64,000 nucleotides of DNA from Cerrena zonata (GCA_038087015.1 JASBNA010000038.1:62001-126000), one strand, 5' to 3'. Shown: positions 1 through 11,928, numbered from the stretch's first letter. Made by a program: numbers and translations. The notes: generated by a model from the letters alone, not told the origin.

Positions 1-608
1 CTCATATGAGCTACCTTGCTTCAGGGAATACAAGAAACGAGGTGAAGGTTGTTGCCCACAGGGCCGTACAGATAACGATAATTTCTCGGGGACAGAATTG
101 GCTTGGAATCGCTCGGACACGGAGGAGGAATAGCCATGAGCTACAAGGAATGTGCAATGCATTTAACCACTTGGCTGCTGTGAGGAAGGGTCCCAACTGG
201 CATGGATCGGCCGATAATGCTAGGCGAGAGCTTAATTCAGACGCTGCATGTCGTGGAAAAGATGCAACAGCTTACCTATATACGCACAGACGACACCAGC
301 TTCCCCCATAGCTATTAGACTAAATAATTAGCATCAGTCACCGTCGTGTCTGTATAACGAAGAGTATGTACCGAGCGATAAAATATACGGCATCTGTAAA
401 TTTTATTGTGCGTATGGATAGGATACGGATATCGTCCGAAAGGCCGAGTAGGAAATCATATACTTGTAGCTACCTCGGAAATAGTGTTAGACCTATTTTC
501 TATGGCATATAGTTGTGTCGCTTACCGAGACAGTTCCAGAACAAGATGGTTCAGCCTTTGGCTTAGGAAGGGAAACTGGAGAGCGTCCATACTCGAGGTC
601 GCAGACAT
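1..608 (-). pseudogene. DUF6533 seven-TM gene copy, broken, cut by the window edge
   Basis: Reading leftward, exon 1 starts at 608, exon 2 is 469-372, exon 3 is 319-276 and exon 4 begins at 219. Exon 2 encodes LQVYDFLLGLSDDIRILSIR, the family signature, and exon 4 encodes CQLG followed by PCSSWLFLLRVRAIP. Two lesions are visible against the neighbouring copy at 1585-2770. One nucleotide is missing near the end of exon 1, where LALATIS is expected. About 23 nt are missing in exon 4 after LVFP, which puts a TAG just before the window start. Exon 5 would lie outside the window. Splice sites of introns 2 and 3 are still good, so the decay is recent. Confidence 0.75.
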
Positions 609-744
609 GACACGGATGATGATCAAACCTTGACTTCATATCTTGGGGTTTATATCCTTATAGCGTTCCGAGGGTTTGCTTGATGTCTGTCAAGAGTGGA
701 CTCTGTGAGGCGGTACGAGATTGTGTTGACAAAGGGAAAGCCAG

Positions 745-960
745 AGATGCCATTAGCCCCGAAGGGCATAGGCGGTGGGAGCGAAGAAAGTGGTGTCGCT
801 TGGCTTGGAGCACTGACCAGGGTAGAAAATCGGGATACTTGACACGTTATTATAGTATGAAATGTGCCGGTAAGGTGACTTGACTGGTCGATAGCAGGAA
901 CAGCCGAGGACGTCGACGGAGAGATGGACACCAATGATGCTACTGCGGTGAGTCGTGATA
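745..960 (-). pseudogene. Relic of DUF6533 exon 5
   Basis: The minus strand still encodes IIGVHLS near 940 and, after a frame change, HLTGTFHTIITCQVSRF. These match the TM6 start (ATIGIHL) and the TM7 end (FHTIMTCRVFRLL) of the family. Both frames are needed, so this is a decayed last exon. No exons 1-4 could be found to its right in 1030-1580. Confidence 0.55.
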
Positions 961-1030
961 GACGATTGAAACACCCCCAATATATGAACATCATATTTGA
1001 TAACGAGATGAAATCCTTCATATGTCATCA

Positions 1031-1584
1031 AAGCGTTTGATTAGGGTTATCGATGTCAATTTTGTAGTGTTGGGTGGACCCCTACCGAGACCGCAGTATC
1101 GAAGATAACCAGTCCCATAAACGGTGGACGCGACAGCCTGTCATTGTAAATTCGTAATCAGTTGTGGGTATGATATGAGGAAGAGACGAAGGTTGATGTC
1201 CACACGAATATATAAGTGGAGATGACAAACGAAAACCGGCGATGGACGTCTGTCATGAGTAAAGCCAAAGGATTCAAGACAGACCAAAGATAGCTCTATC
1301 CAAGCATTTCCAACTTCGTGACCTCAATGGCATACGTAGTAGCAAAGTTCGGAGAAAGAGCGAGAGATCGCGAAAGGCCGCGTATGAGATAGATCAATGA
1401 CGCTATGAATACAGCTCTAATCCGGTATCAATTGCGGAGCATGCAGAAGTCGAGTCGGTATCTTTGAAAGGTAGATACCGCTCATCGGTACAGATGTCGA
1501 ATACCAGGAAGGCGACATACAACTCACCGTAAATATTAACCCTAACGGTACTTCGTTTAAATAACAACAAAACCCTAGTATCGG
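1031..1584. other. Intergenic, nothing recognised
   Basis: No exon with family motifs, no long open frame and no RNA gene was seen. By position it would hold the decayed front part of the gene whose last-exon relic lies at 745-960. Confidence 0.4.
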
Positions 1585-2770
1585 CTACGTAGCTTTGATC
1601 TCTATGTCCTTACTGTCCGGGTCCGGGGAAGTTGAGCATTCAGAAACATTTCGGAACACAATCGTTAGGTATGGCTCAGTAGCCTGGGTGGGAGCGTCAA
1701 GAGTGGTATCGGTTAAGTAGTCGAAGGCCCCGAGTTTCAAAAGTCGGAACATCCGACACGTCATGACTCCGTGGATGATAGTCGTTAACAGAGTCAGTTG
1801 AGCGATTATATCGGGAAGAAAGGCAGAGGACGATGCGATGATAGCCATCGCAAGATGTATCCCGATAGTTGCTCTATGACTAGTAGTTCAGTCATTGGCA
1901 GCAGTCGTTTGAAAATACGACATACGAGTAATATATCTGTCCAGAACGTAGAAACAACTTCGATAAATATCCCAAGTCTTTGATCAGCAAGACTGATCTG
2001 AGTCTTTCCATCCAAGATGGGCCCGGGCTCAGCTTAACGAAGCCATGTGAGATCGCCACCATGGTTGTGGTATCGAATATGACCACTGCGATGAGTGGTA
2101 TACATAACAACCTGTTGTTATAATCGTACACCAGCTCACATGAGCTATCTTGCTTCGGAAGTTCAGATACTTTGAACCCAGGGAATACAAGAAATGAGGT
2201 GAGGGTTGTTGCCCACAGAGCCGTACAAATAGCGACAGTTGCCCGCGGGCGAAAGTGGCCCGGAACCGCCCGGACACGGAGGAGGAACAACCACGAGCTA
2301 CAGGGAATGCGAAGTGCAACTAAGCACTTGGCCGCTGTAAGTAAGGGTCCCAGCTGGCATGAATCGGTCGATGATGCTAAACATTGGATCGTTTTTTTAC
2401 GTGCCATATATTGTGGAAAGGATATACCGCTTGCCTATATCTGCACAGATCACACCCACCTCCCCTAGAGCTATGAGACTAAATAGGTAGTGTTAGTCAC
2501 TGTCATATCCATATAACAGAGAGGACGTACCGAGCGAGAATATATACGGTATCTGGCAATTTGATTGCACGTATAGATACAAGACGAATGTCATCAAAAA
2601 GACCTAGAAGGAAATCGTATACTAGCAGCTTCCTCGGGAAGGTGAGTTAGCACGGTTTTTGCATCGAATATAGTTGTGTCGCTTACCGAGATAGTCGCCA
2701 GAGCAAGATAGTGAAGCCTTTGATTTAGGATCGCAAACTGGAGCGTCTCCATACTCAAAGCCACAGACAT
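1585..2770 (-). CDS. DUF6533 domain seven-TM protein (group A)
   Basis: Five exons join in frame: 2770-2687, 2628-2531, 2478-2435, 2376-1926 and 1873-1585, giving 321 aa. The protein opens with MSVALSMETLQF. Exon 2 carries LLVYDFLLGLFDDIRLVSIR and KLPDTVYILAR. Exon 4 has SCQLG before TM3, PCSSWLFLLRVRAVP, a loop with SSCELVYDY and RSGQIYYS. Exon 5 has ATIGIHLAMAII and GVMTCRMFRLLKLGAF, then a polar tail. Intron 3 has a GC donor (2434-2433) instead of GT. It is the first intact copy of the array and reads toward the left edge. It is probably a plasma-membrane or endomembrane protein; substrate or ligand is unknown. Confidence 0.8.
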
Positions 2771-2929
2771 ATAGTAGCACGGATGATCAAAACCTGGCCT
2801 TATGAGTTGAAACTTATATACTTGCAGAAGTATGTCGATTTGCGTTTCCATTCGTCAAGAGTGGATACCGTGGCGGTTCGGACCTCAACACAATCTGACA
2901 GGGGGCGCGGCCTCACTATTTCCCATTGC

Positions 2930-3106
2930 ACCCTAAAAACGAGTTTCATTAGCAACTATTCTCGGGAGATGGAGTTGGTATCGATGAGCTTGTATCAAAG
3001 GTAATGGTGGCCCTCAGCGAGACGGTACCTATAGCACGATGATCCAGCCAGCCTTTGGGTAAGAAGTGCAGGGTTGGGGTATGTCTGCATAGGGAGCTAT
3101 AGACAT
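2930..3106 (-). pseudogene. Relic of DUF6533 exons 1-2
   Basis: On the minus strand an ATG at 3106 begins a sequence that aligns at DNA level with exon 1 of the copy at 2770: a shared CAAAGGCT stretch and a degraded ATVS/GT donor region. It is interrupted by TAG and TGA codons. A degenerate exon 2 start (CCCGAGAATAGTTGCTAATG) lies near 2965. The rest of the gene is gone, apparently lost next to the copy at 1585-2770. Confidence 0.45.
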
Positions 3107-3527
3107 GACGCCAGCGGTTAGCTCTCGGTCTTACATGTTGGGATTTATATAGAACATCAAGCGTGCTTGAAGGTATATACAGACACGCTCGTCTATCCAG
3201 GATCTTCATTGAAGGCTATTTAGATTCCTGTCCAAGCGGGTTGTTCATCGACGTTAGAATAACTGGTTGATCGAAATTGATTCACAGCTTGTATGATGAC
3301 TCGGGCTAGCACAAGGTAGCTATTTCAGAGCATATAAATGATCGTTGTAGGCGAATATTTGAATAGTATCGATGAGCCACAGAAGACGAATAGACGGTCA
3401 ATGGAGGGCACGTCAGAGCCCTAGTTTGGGGTTAGAAGCACGCTTGATCTGCTATACAGTATCTCGGAGAATGCCGAAGCCACCGCTCTCGCAAGAAATG
3501 TTGCTCGTCGGCGCGAACGTCGTGCAC

Positions 3528-3560
3528 GAATCCTAACCCCTCCAACCCTCACAAACAGGT
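3528..3560 (+). promoter_or_regulatory. Possible telobox-like promoter motif of rpl10a
   Basis: CCTAACCCC and CCAACCCTC lie 15-45 bp before the rpl10a ATG. AACCCT-type boxes are known in ribosomal-protein promoters of several fungi. The assignment rests on motif and position only. Confidence 0.3.
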
Positions 3561-3572
3561 AAAGTTAAAAGC

Positions 3573-4466
3573 ATGAGGTACGTTCTGCTCGTCGTACAGA
3601 CCAACAAACCCATCTAATTCATTATCATTTCTATAGTAGCGGAAGCAAGCTCTCAGTGGCAAGCGTGCGGGGCTCTATCAAGGAGCTACTCGCCGACGCC
3701 AATGGCGAAAAAAGGCGCAACTTTGTTGAGACCATCGAGCTCCAGATCGGTCTCAAGAACTACGACCCTCAGAGGGACAAGCGTTTCTCCGGAACCGTCA
3801 AGTTGCCCAACGTCCCCCGCCCTCGCATGTCCATCTGCATTCTCGCCGATGCTGCCGACATTGATCGCGCTAAGCAAATCGACCTCGAGTACATGTCCGT
3901 TGACGATTTGAAGAAGTGCGTGGTATCTCGTCTCATTCTGTCTCGAAATAGAACTTGAATGAATCATTTCCAGGTTGAACAAAAACAAGAAGCTTGTCAA
4001 GAAGCTCGCCAAGAAGTACGATGCTTTCCTTGCCTCCGAGACTCTCATCAAGCAAATTCCCCGTCTTCTCGGTCCCGGTCTCTCCAAGGGTACGTGTCTC
4101 TCATTATCCTAACATCCATCATCTCTCTTACACTTCCACTATAGCTGGCAAGTTCCCCACCCCCGTCGCCCATGCTGAGGACTTAAACAACAAGCTCACC
4201 GAGGTCCGTTCGACCATCAAGTTCCAGCTCAAGAAGGTTCTTTGCTTGGGTGTCGCCGTTGGTCACGTCCAGATGCCCGAAGACCACGTTCTCGGAAACG
4301 TTATGCTTAGTGCGTCTATTCTACTTGATCATTTCAAGTCATCTTCTCACGACAGAACGTGCTTTTAGGCATCAACTTCCTCGTCTCGCTGCTCAAGAAG
4401 AACTGGCAAAACGTCAAGTCTCTCCACATCAAGACCACCATGGGCAAGCCCATCCGTCTCTTCTAA
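3573..4466 (+). CDS. rpl10a: 60S ribosomal protein L10a (uL1)
   Basis: Protein of the large-subunit L1 stalk, which helps release deacylated tRNA from the E site. Five exons join in frame: 3573-3577, 3637-3915, 3974-4089, 4145-4309 and 4369-4466, giving 220 aa, close to the yeast length of 217. The first exon holds only ATG AG, so the start depends on splicing to MSSGSKLSV. Diagnostic stretches are [70 protein letters not shown] and the end MGKPIRLF. Introns are 54-59 bp. It is a single-copy housekeeping gene embedded in the membrane-protein array and is a good synteny anchor. Confidence 0.97.
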
Positions 4467-6182
4467 GCAAGTCATCTCGTCACATTCCGCATGCCTCTTC
4501 CGTTGCTCGTGGAACGGGATTAGAGAGCAAGGTCTTACCCATACTCGTCGACATTCAGCTACTTTCTACTGTGATTTGATTTGGACGTTACCACGGGGGC
4601 CCGTAATGCAAAACATGAAGCCCCGCACGCTTGGACCAACGGCTTTCTAAGAGGGTAGGGAGTCGATTGGGAGCTGATACGTTCCTCTGTGGTTTTTAAC
4701 GTCCTATGTCCTTTCGTGGTGCTAGTGCTGAATTTGGATGGGATTTCCGATCTGGGTACCTTTGCTTTCGAGATGTGGTTTCATATGCTTTCGTTCATAG
4801 CTACAATTATGACATGTCGTATGGCGTAACAAAACAATATAAAGAGCCATAAACATCATTTGGAATGCTGTTGTGATCACAGTGTCTCGTTACATGCATG
4901 CAACGAGTCCACAATATTGCCATCTCAAACTCCGATCGGCATCTCCCGGGCTCCTAACCGAGGCGTTGAGGAGCTACCTATTGTAGATTGCAGTTTTGTG
5001 TCTCTTCGATGAACTAGCACCAGTATTAGGCTCGGTAACACCATCCCTGGTCCCCGTCTCCTCGTTTGTGCTGTTTTCTTGACTCTAACGAGGGCTTGTT
5101 CAGCAGGATCACGATGACAAAACACGCTTGTGCGGTTACCGATAATGCTATTGACGTTTAGTTTTAGACTAGTCAAAGGCAATCACACAAAAGCCCCTCA
5201 TTCCAAAGCATCTAAAGACTGGAACTGGAAAGCTTGTAATCTTTCACTTGCGCCCGTTACCATTGAGACTGCTTCCATTCGACAGTCTATCCTGGATAAA
5301 CCGGCCACTCGAACTCGATCCCTCTGCGTATTCTGGGACCTCTACTGTAATGTCCTACCGGTCATGTGTAAGACCATTAGATGGACGGTTACCTTTCGAG
5401 CCTCCGTGCTACTCGTGATGAAGCCGAAGAGGAAGCAACAACCCATCCGTCACAGTTACCAAATATTTCTCTCCATTCGATCACTGACTTCATCCCGTAT
5501 GTAGTCTCACCTTTCGTATGTTCATCTGATGCTCAGTTATGATAGTGCAAACACCCGCCTCCTAAGGGTTTTTAGAGTGGCCGCCCATTCATGTTCCGCA
5601 TCGTCAACATTCTTGGATCGATGTTCTCGGGCTGCGGTAGTATCCAACCCGGAACTGCTGTTGTTTGATCAGTAATACAAGCTACATCCTGTGCACACAA
5701 GTGACTTCGGCGATCGGGCGCACCTATCTTAACCTCTGTCTTACCAATCACATCTTCAATATTCATGTTAACAGTCCCTCGTGCGACTGGGATCTACTGG
5801 TTTTTGCTGAACTACTCTTCATAGTTGCGCATCAGCCTGCATGTATCTGCACTGTACTCCCACTTGTTTAGCATCAGAACAACGGAACCAAGAGATCAGC
5901 GTCTTGCGGCACTGTCGCGGAGAGAAGTAGATACGTTCGGCGGGGAAGCCTGTCAAGTAACCGTCCAGTCGCTTTCATCGTATCATTAAAATAGATCAAA
6001 TCACTCATGTTTACATGATAAGGCTCCCCGACCCACATGTCCGCATTGCATAACGAAACATCCGCGCTGATGATATCTGTTTTCGATCTCCCTTCTGCCA
6101 ACACATGACGCACGAAAGCGCTATTAGCTCGTTATGTTTATAAGTTACACTAGATCTACCTCCTGCTCGCCCTGCAACGCAA
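4467..6182. other. Intergenic, no recognisable gene
   Basis: The 3' flank of rpl10a is followed by 1.7 kb in which I recognise no domain. Short open frames exist (5130-5504 on plus; 5572-5766 and 5874-6113 on minus) but have no family motif, no paralogue in the window and no convincing splice structure. Confidence 0.4.
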
Positions 6183-7374
6183 ATGGATTCAAGCACAATC
6201 GTTGACTCGCAGTCGCCCTCTGACCTTCAAAACTCAAGGTATCTTGGCCTGGCTGCGTTTACAGTAAGTTCCGATCTCATTATTCATACAGACTTCATCG
6301 CTGATTTATTTACCCTAGCTAATAGTTTACGACGCTATACTCTGTTTCATTGGGGATCTTCGTTTGATATCCCTACGCTCTATTAAGTCGCCAGATGTGG
6401 TCTATATACTCTCCAGGTGAAATCACTATGAATTCTCGTAGGCGAACCGGTCCGCTGAGATAGACGGGTTGCAGGATTCTGTCTGCGGCGACAGTTGGCA
6501 TTGGCTTAGCAACAATTCGTAAGTCCAGTATTTCTTTCAGATGATCGCACCCTAAGCAATGCCACGGCTATAGTTGTACCTATTACTTCATGCCTCCAAA
6601 ACCCTCTCTTATTTGCCAACAAATTGTCCATTTCCATCCTCATACCATGCAACTGTTGGCTATTCATGGTCCGCATCCGCGCAATCTACTTCTACTCCCG
6701 TCGCATTCTATTCCTCTTCATGATTCTCTGGGCATTTACCTTGACCTCCTTTCTCACATTCCTCGGTTTCCCCATCTATAATATACATAACGCCGATGGG
6801 ACATGCACACTGACGACACACTACAACACCAGAGTGTTCGCCATTCTCTTTGTCGCACTACTCATATTCGATACCGCTGTCATGGTCGCTACTTCAATAA
6901 GCTTTATCACAAGTTATTCCGGATCATCTCGAACAGCCAAACTCAAGTCAATGATCGACATCAAGGATACAGGACAATTTACGAGATTGTTCATTCGATC
7001 TGGTCAGCTGTATTATATGTATGTATGCGCCAATTTCATTTTTATCTTATTCTTTATCTCCTAAATCTAACTCCGAGGAACGTATAAATAGGGCCACCGT
7101 CGGTATCCACATCACCATGTTTACCATTTCCTTATCCCGAGCGATACCCTTCAACCTGATTTGTACAAGCCTTCTAACTTGGACTTTTCACACCATCATA
7201 GCATGTCGTGTGTTTCGACTTCTGAGACTTGGTAGTATTAGAGATTCCTTTTCAAAAACTACCATCAAAGAAGACGATTTAGTGGTTTACATTAAGATGG
7301 AGGATACTAATGACATACAGATAAATTCACTCAGCTGTGTAGAGCCAGATGCTTCGTTCAGTATATATCAGTAG
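6183..7374 (+). CDS. DUF6533 domain seven-TM protein (group A, divergent)
   Basis: Exons 6183-6263, 6319-6416, 6475-6518, 6574-7018 and 7092-7374 join in frame to 316 aa. The start MDSSTIVDSQS and the 81-nt first exon fit the family. Exon 2 reads LIVYDAILCFIGDLRLISLR; the usual acidic E/D before I-R is shifted to GD. Exon 4 gives TSCLQ, PCNCWLFMVRIRAIYFYSRR, loop DGTCTLTTHY, FDTAVMVATSI and RSGQLYYM. Exon 5 gives ATVGIHITMFTI and FHTIIACRVFRLLRLGSI. All donors are GT. It is the first gene right of rpl10a and the most diverged plus-strand copy of the main group. Confidence 0.8.
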
Positions 7375-7874
7375 ACTACAGTACTGGGTTCTTTACCATA
7401 AATATAGATTTGAGATCCCGAAAGTACACTCCTTGATTAACAAGCGCTGGACGCTGTGAACCTTTGATCCGGTACTCCAGTATCGCCCGACATCTTCCGT
7501 GCGTATCTCGTTGCGCTCTTACTTCTGAGGGTTGCTAGTTCAAGTTTTAAGGCTTTACCAATGGTACTACCAGTAGTAAAGCAGTCACCAATAAGCCGAC
7601 AACGGTCGTTAATAAAATGGTGATCGGTACTCATCGTTTGCTTATATTCTAGAATCTCACCTATACAAATCGCATTTCAAAAATAGTCATGCCGTTGTGG
7701 AATAGTTGCCTTACATTGCCGCGACCCTGAACGAATTCCGATATATGCGTTGATCTTTCCACTCAAACAGAAATCTGAACAGCCTCCTAAGTGATCCTTA
7801 GATGGACGAAGGTCTGCCGGACTCATATAAGGCTCAACGTGTGAAAACGAGGACTACTAACCGTCACCAACGCT
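7375..7874. other. Intergenic spacer with promoter of the next copy
   Basis: No gene seen. CATATAAGG near 7824-7832, about 45 bp before the ATG at 7875, is a likely TATA element. Confidence 0.4.
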
Positions 7875-9049
7875 ATGGCCACAGGTAGCTATGAAAGCAT
7901 ACTACATCTTGCATTCCTTGATCAGAGACTTAAGTACCTTTCTGTGGCGACTGTCTCTGTGAGAGATACGACTATGTCCGATGGAAATTCATGCTAACAC
8001 CGTTGTTCAAAAAAGCTGCAAGTGTACGACACTTTACTCAGTCTTTTAGATGATATCCGACTTCTATCTATGAGGTCAATCCGGTTGCCATATGTCATCT
8101 ACTGTCTCTCCCGGTGAGTAGTATCCCTTCTTCTCGCAAATAATAACCGCTGACATGGCTACTTAGCATTATAACTACCGCGGAAGTCGGTCTCGTTTGT
8201 GCAACTTTGGGCGAGTTGACTCTTTTAAATTCTTCGACTATGAAAAACAGTAAGCTCATACCTCGCGTAGTATTACCAACAAAATCGTGCGTTCAGGGGC
8301 ATTTACTTCTAGCAGTCGGCTGTTTAACCACCATTCTCGTCCCATGCAATACATGGTTATTCTTTCTACGTGTCCGAGCAATCCCAAACTATTTCTATTC
8401 GCGAGCGACCGTGGCCATCTGTGCAATGTTATGGGCATCAACCCTCACTTCATTCCTAGCAATCAGGGGTTTGAAAATATCCACCCTTCGTTACCAGGAT
8501 GGCACATGTGGAGTCGAGATTTCCTACCGTTATGTGTTTCTGTGTATACCATTTTTCGCTTTGGTGATCTTCGATACCGCAGTCATCGTTGCCACTTCCA
8601 TTGGCCTCGTTGTACACGGCACAGGTTCATCGTGGACTGGAAGGCTTAAATCAGGGATGTTGACTAGAGATATGGGGCACATATCCGGATTGTTTCTTCG
8701 TTCTGGACAAATATACTACGTGTATGTCACATGTCTCTCGTTCTACCCTCGCGTTTTAGTTTTTCTGAAGACCTTTCAATATAAGACCACTATTGGAATT
8801 CATCTCTCCATGGCGATCGTTACTTCTTCTGCCATTCCAAGCCCTGCTGTTGGACAGTTAACTGTCTTGACGAGCATAATTCATGGAATTATGACGTGTC
8901 GAGCATTCATGCTCCTGAAACTTGGTGCAATCGAACAATCAAACACTTCCGCCCTTTCTCAACCTGTCATCACTTCAGCCGACACAATCGTGTTCAGAAA
9001 CTTTACACCCGATAATTCACGGGTTACTTCCGTGTCTTCCGCAAATTAG
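7875..9049 (+). CDS. DUF6533 domain seven-TM protein with aberrant introns 3 and 4
   Basis: Exons 7875-7958, 8016-8113, 8167-8210 and 8271-8721 follow the family plan. Intron 3 (8211-8270) has a GC donor and is 60 nt long without stop, so it can be read through. At intron 4 the donor GTATGT remains at 8722, but no AG lies in the phase needed before TTIGIHLSM. Read without splicing, the 63 nt stay open, so 8207-9049 is one uninterrupted 280-codon frame. With intron 3 spliced and intron 4 kept the protein has 334 aa. Motifs: KSCVQG, PCNTWLFFLRVRAIP, DGTCGVEISY, RSGQIYYV, GIMTCRAFMLLKLGA. An extra 21 residues would sit between TM5 and TM6. Confidence 0.72.
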
Positions 9050-10294
9050 GCTCATTGTATCTAGGATTGCATTTATTCCTCGGTTACGCCGTCTCTCTTT
9101 CTCTATATAGATCTGATAAATTAATATTACGCACACTGAGGGTCGTGAGTCAGAAAATGCTTGAACAGAGCCATGTAAGTCATGTCTCTCTATTGCCAAG
9201 GTCTCAATTGGATATTCTATACTTATTAGGGTTAGGGTCGCGGCAATAGTCCCCGAGTACCAACTTGAAGTTCAACTTGAACCTGAGCCTCGTCCAACAC
9301 TTGCATATTCGACTACCATATTTATCAAATTATGGCCCTATGGATGACTGGAGGCTACAGTATCTTCCGACTCCCTGAAGGGCTGATAGAGCTAAGCAAT
9401 GTCAAGGCACGTCACATACTACTGTCTCAAGCTTAACCGTTTCGACACGTCTCTCTTGGGGCCAATTGCGCGGTATCTCGTCAAGGTAGCTACCGAATCG
9501 CTTTCTCGATATTGTATATATCATACCCGTGACGTTTCCCAATCGGTCTTTCCCTGAGTGGGATTCTACCTTTATCTATCACACTGTAGCCATTTTGCCT
9601 TGTGTCCTTGCTGCGTAATAGTACCCCGTCTACTGTGCACATAGCAAGTCATTGGCATACGGTAAATCGGGAATGAATATTAAACCGTCTTGGTCAGTTC
9701 TTTATCTTACTTAACAACGTTCACTGGTGATCCTATTATCTCCGGAACAGCCCCAAATCCTCATCTTAAAGTAGCGCACAGCGTTGTTGATGCACCTTCC
9801 TTCCTCAGGGAAACACTCTCGTGTAAACCATATGGGGTAAATCGCTCTCAAGTATGGCTATCAATAGTGGTCGAACCTTTTGAACATTGCCTCATCTTAT
9901 GCACAGCTCCCTGCGGTTTCTACTCCGGTACCCACAGCCTCGACATCTATCCATCAGTCTTTCTGGTCGACTGCTCTGCCCGAACGCTTTGAGAAATCTT
10001 CAATCATCTCTGATAAAGAAAACATACCAGCCAGCACCCTAGACTGGCTCTCTGTACGCTCACGAAACACGTTCCTTGTACCTGCTATACCTCAAATGCT
10101 CCTGATGATGCGAAACGATTGCCTCATCGGACAATGACCCTCATGCAGAGTCGACCCTGTCCATCAGTTCGCCGCATTCGGATAGCCCCCTATCATGATA
10201 AACCCTAGATGAACCAAAGTTCTGATATTCGGAAACATGTTCGATGGCCTATATGAGTCTCAAAGTGTAGTGTAAAGTACTGACTATCCTCGCC
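9050..10294. other. Intergenic; possible decayed coding fragment
   Basis: No family exon was found. A stretch around 9880-10137 (+) reads SDKENIPASTLDWLS and looks protein-like, but it has no start context, paralogue or domain. From about 10110 the sequence resembles the upstream regions of the copies at 13333 and 45660. Confidence 0.35.
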
Positions 10295-11462
10295 ATGTCT
10301 AATGGGTCTAGTCCAAACATTCTCGAACCTGCGCTCTTAAACCAAAAGCTCCATTATATCGCTTTTGCCACCGTATCAGTGAGAACTCTATTTATATCTT
10401 ATATAACATCATACTTACTCCATCTCTTGACAAAGCTTCTAGTATACGATGTTCTTCTAGGTCTTCTTGAAGATATTCGTATCTTATTAGCACGTGCAAT
10501 CAAGTTAACAGATGCTATCTATATTCTTGCTCGGTATGCCTCCTTCTCTCTTAATCGCATACAATAGTTACTGACAACAGCTGCGAAGTGTCCTAGCTTT
10601 GGGTGAAGCCGGTGTCATCTGTGCAAATGCAGGTCAGTTGAATCTCTCTCTTCAAAATGATACATACTAAACTCGTATCGCGTAGCATTGCCCGTCCCTT
10701 CGTGCCATCAAGGGCATGTACTACTAGCAGCCAAATGTTTGGTCGCAGTCATTATACCATGTAACTCATGGTTATTTCTCTTACGTATCCGAGCACTCTC
10801 CACCCATTTCTGCTCACGGACAACTGTTACCATGTGTACGGTTCTATGGACATTGACGTTCACCTCCTTCCTCATATTCCCCGGATTCAAAGTCTCCGAT
10901 CTTCCAAACCAGGATGGCACATGCGAACTGATAGCCACTTACAATAATAAGCTTCTATGCACTCCATTCATTGCACAAGCGATCTTCGATACTGCGGTTA
11001 TGGTGGCAATCTCGATCGGTTTCGTCAGACACAGTCCAGGTCCATCATGGAATGAAAAACTCAAATCAACGATACTAATCAAACACATGGGTCATATATC
11101 AGGGTTGTTTCTTCGCTCTGGACAAATATATTACTTGTATGTTATTATCCTTGATACTCAGATTTAATGCTTATTCGATGTTACACAGAACCACAATCGG
11201 AATTCATCTCACCATGGCCGTCATCGCTTCGTCTTCTGCAATCCCTCCTGACTATATCGGCCAATTAAGCCTCCTTACCAGCACATTTCACAGTATTATG
11301 ACGTGTAGGGTGTTCCGGCTTCTGAAGCTCAGTCAGTTTGACCAATCGAGCGACGCAACCTTTTTCCGTCCCGCTACCTATTCTGCTGCTACCTCCCCTA
11401 TTGCGTTCCAGGGGGGTTCTAATAATTCTCATACGTCAGCTTCATGGGATCAAAATAGTTAG
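10295..11462 (+). CDS. DUF6533 domain seven-TM protein (group A)
   Basis: Exons 10295-10378, 10436-10533, 10589-10632, 10686-11136 and 11189-11462 give 316 aa with all GT-AG introns. Exon 1 is MSNGSSPNILEPALLNQ, and exon 2 LLVYDVLLGLLEDIRILLAR. Exon 4 carries SCHQG, PCNSWLFLLRIRALS, loop DGTCELIATYNN, FDTAVMVAISIG, the RHSPGPSWNEKLKS loop and RSGQIYYL. Exon 5 starts TTIGIHLTMAVIAS and ends TM7 with SIMTCRVFRLLKLSQF, followed by a 43-residue Ser/Thr-rich tail. It is a clean reference copy: the 51-nt intron 3 here contains an in-frame TAA, showing that this segment is a true intron in the family. Confidence 0.85.
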
Positions 11463-11703
11463 AGTATGGAATCGCGTATCTGATCTTCGAACCCCTCACA
11501 CTAATAAACTCCCCTTATAGCAATTTTATAATGCAACGTAACTTGGTTATGCTCCCCAGATCTTGTACTGGTCCTGACAAATCCAGGATCCGCTCTTGAC
11601 GGAAAAGCAAATCAACGAGAAATTAACTTGAATGCTTTCATCTCTTATAGGAGGGCGTTTATTAAGTCTCAAGGTATAACCTTATGGTTTAATCATCCGT
11701 GCC

Positions 11704-11928
11704 ATATCTGCAGCCGCGAGTGCTAGCTTGCATTCCAAAAGCTGCACTATTTTGCTCTGGCGACTGTCTCGGTGAGCGACACAGCTATATCCGCATAAGT
11801 CTGTGCAGACCCTCCTTCTCGAGAACGTTGCGAGTATACGACTTCCTGCTCGGGGTTTTTTTTGACAATGTTCGTATCCTATCGATGCGTATCCTTAAAT
11901 TGCCAGACGATGTATACTTGCTCGCTCG
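11704..11928 (+). pseudogene. Relic of DUF6533 exons 1-2
   Basis: Exon 1 survives from 11704 but its ATG has become ATA, and its frame no longer reaches the CTCTGGCGACTGTCTCG donor region correctly. Exon 2 (11828-11928) is still open and gives LRVYDFLLGVFFDNVRILSM and KLPDDVYLLAR. It has one extra codon inside a T-run, and the acceptor AG before it has changed to CG. No exons 3-5 follow. Confidence 0.7.

Noticed and set aside
3686..4087. 133-codon minus frame over rpl10a
   Set aside because: It is the shadow of rpl10a exons and crosses two of its introns.
5130..5504. 124-codon plus frame in the 4.5-6.2 kb gap
   Set aside because: No homology to window families, no domain recognised, no second frame or splice support.
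9690..9992. 100-codon plus frame
   Set aside because: Overlaps another equally long frame, no motif, composition of an intergenic region.
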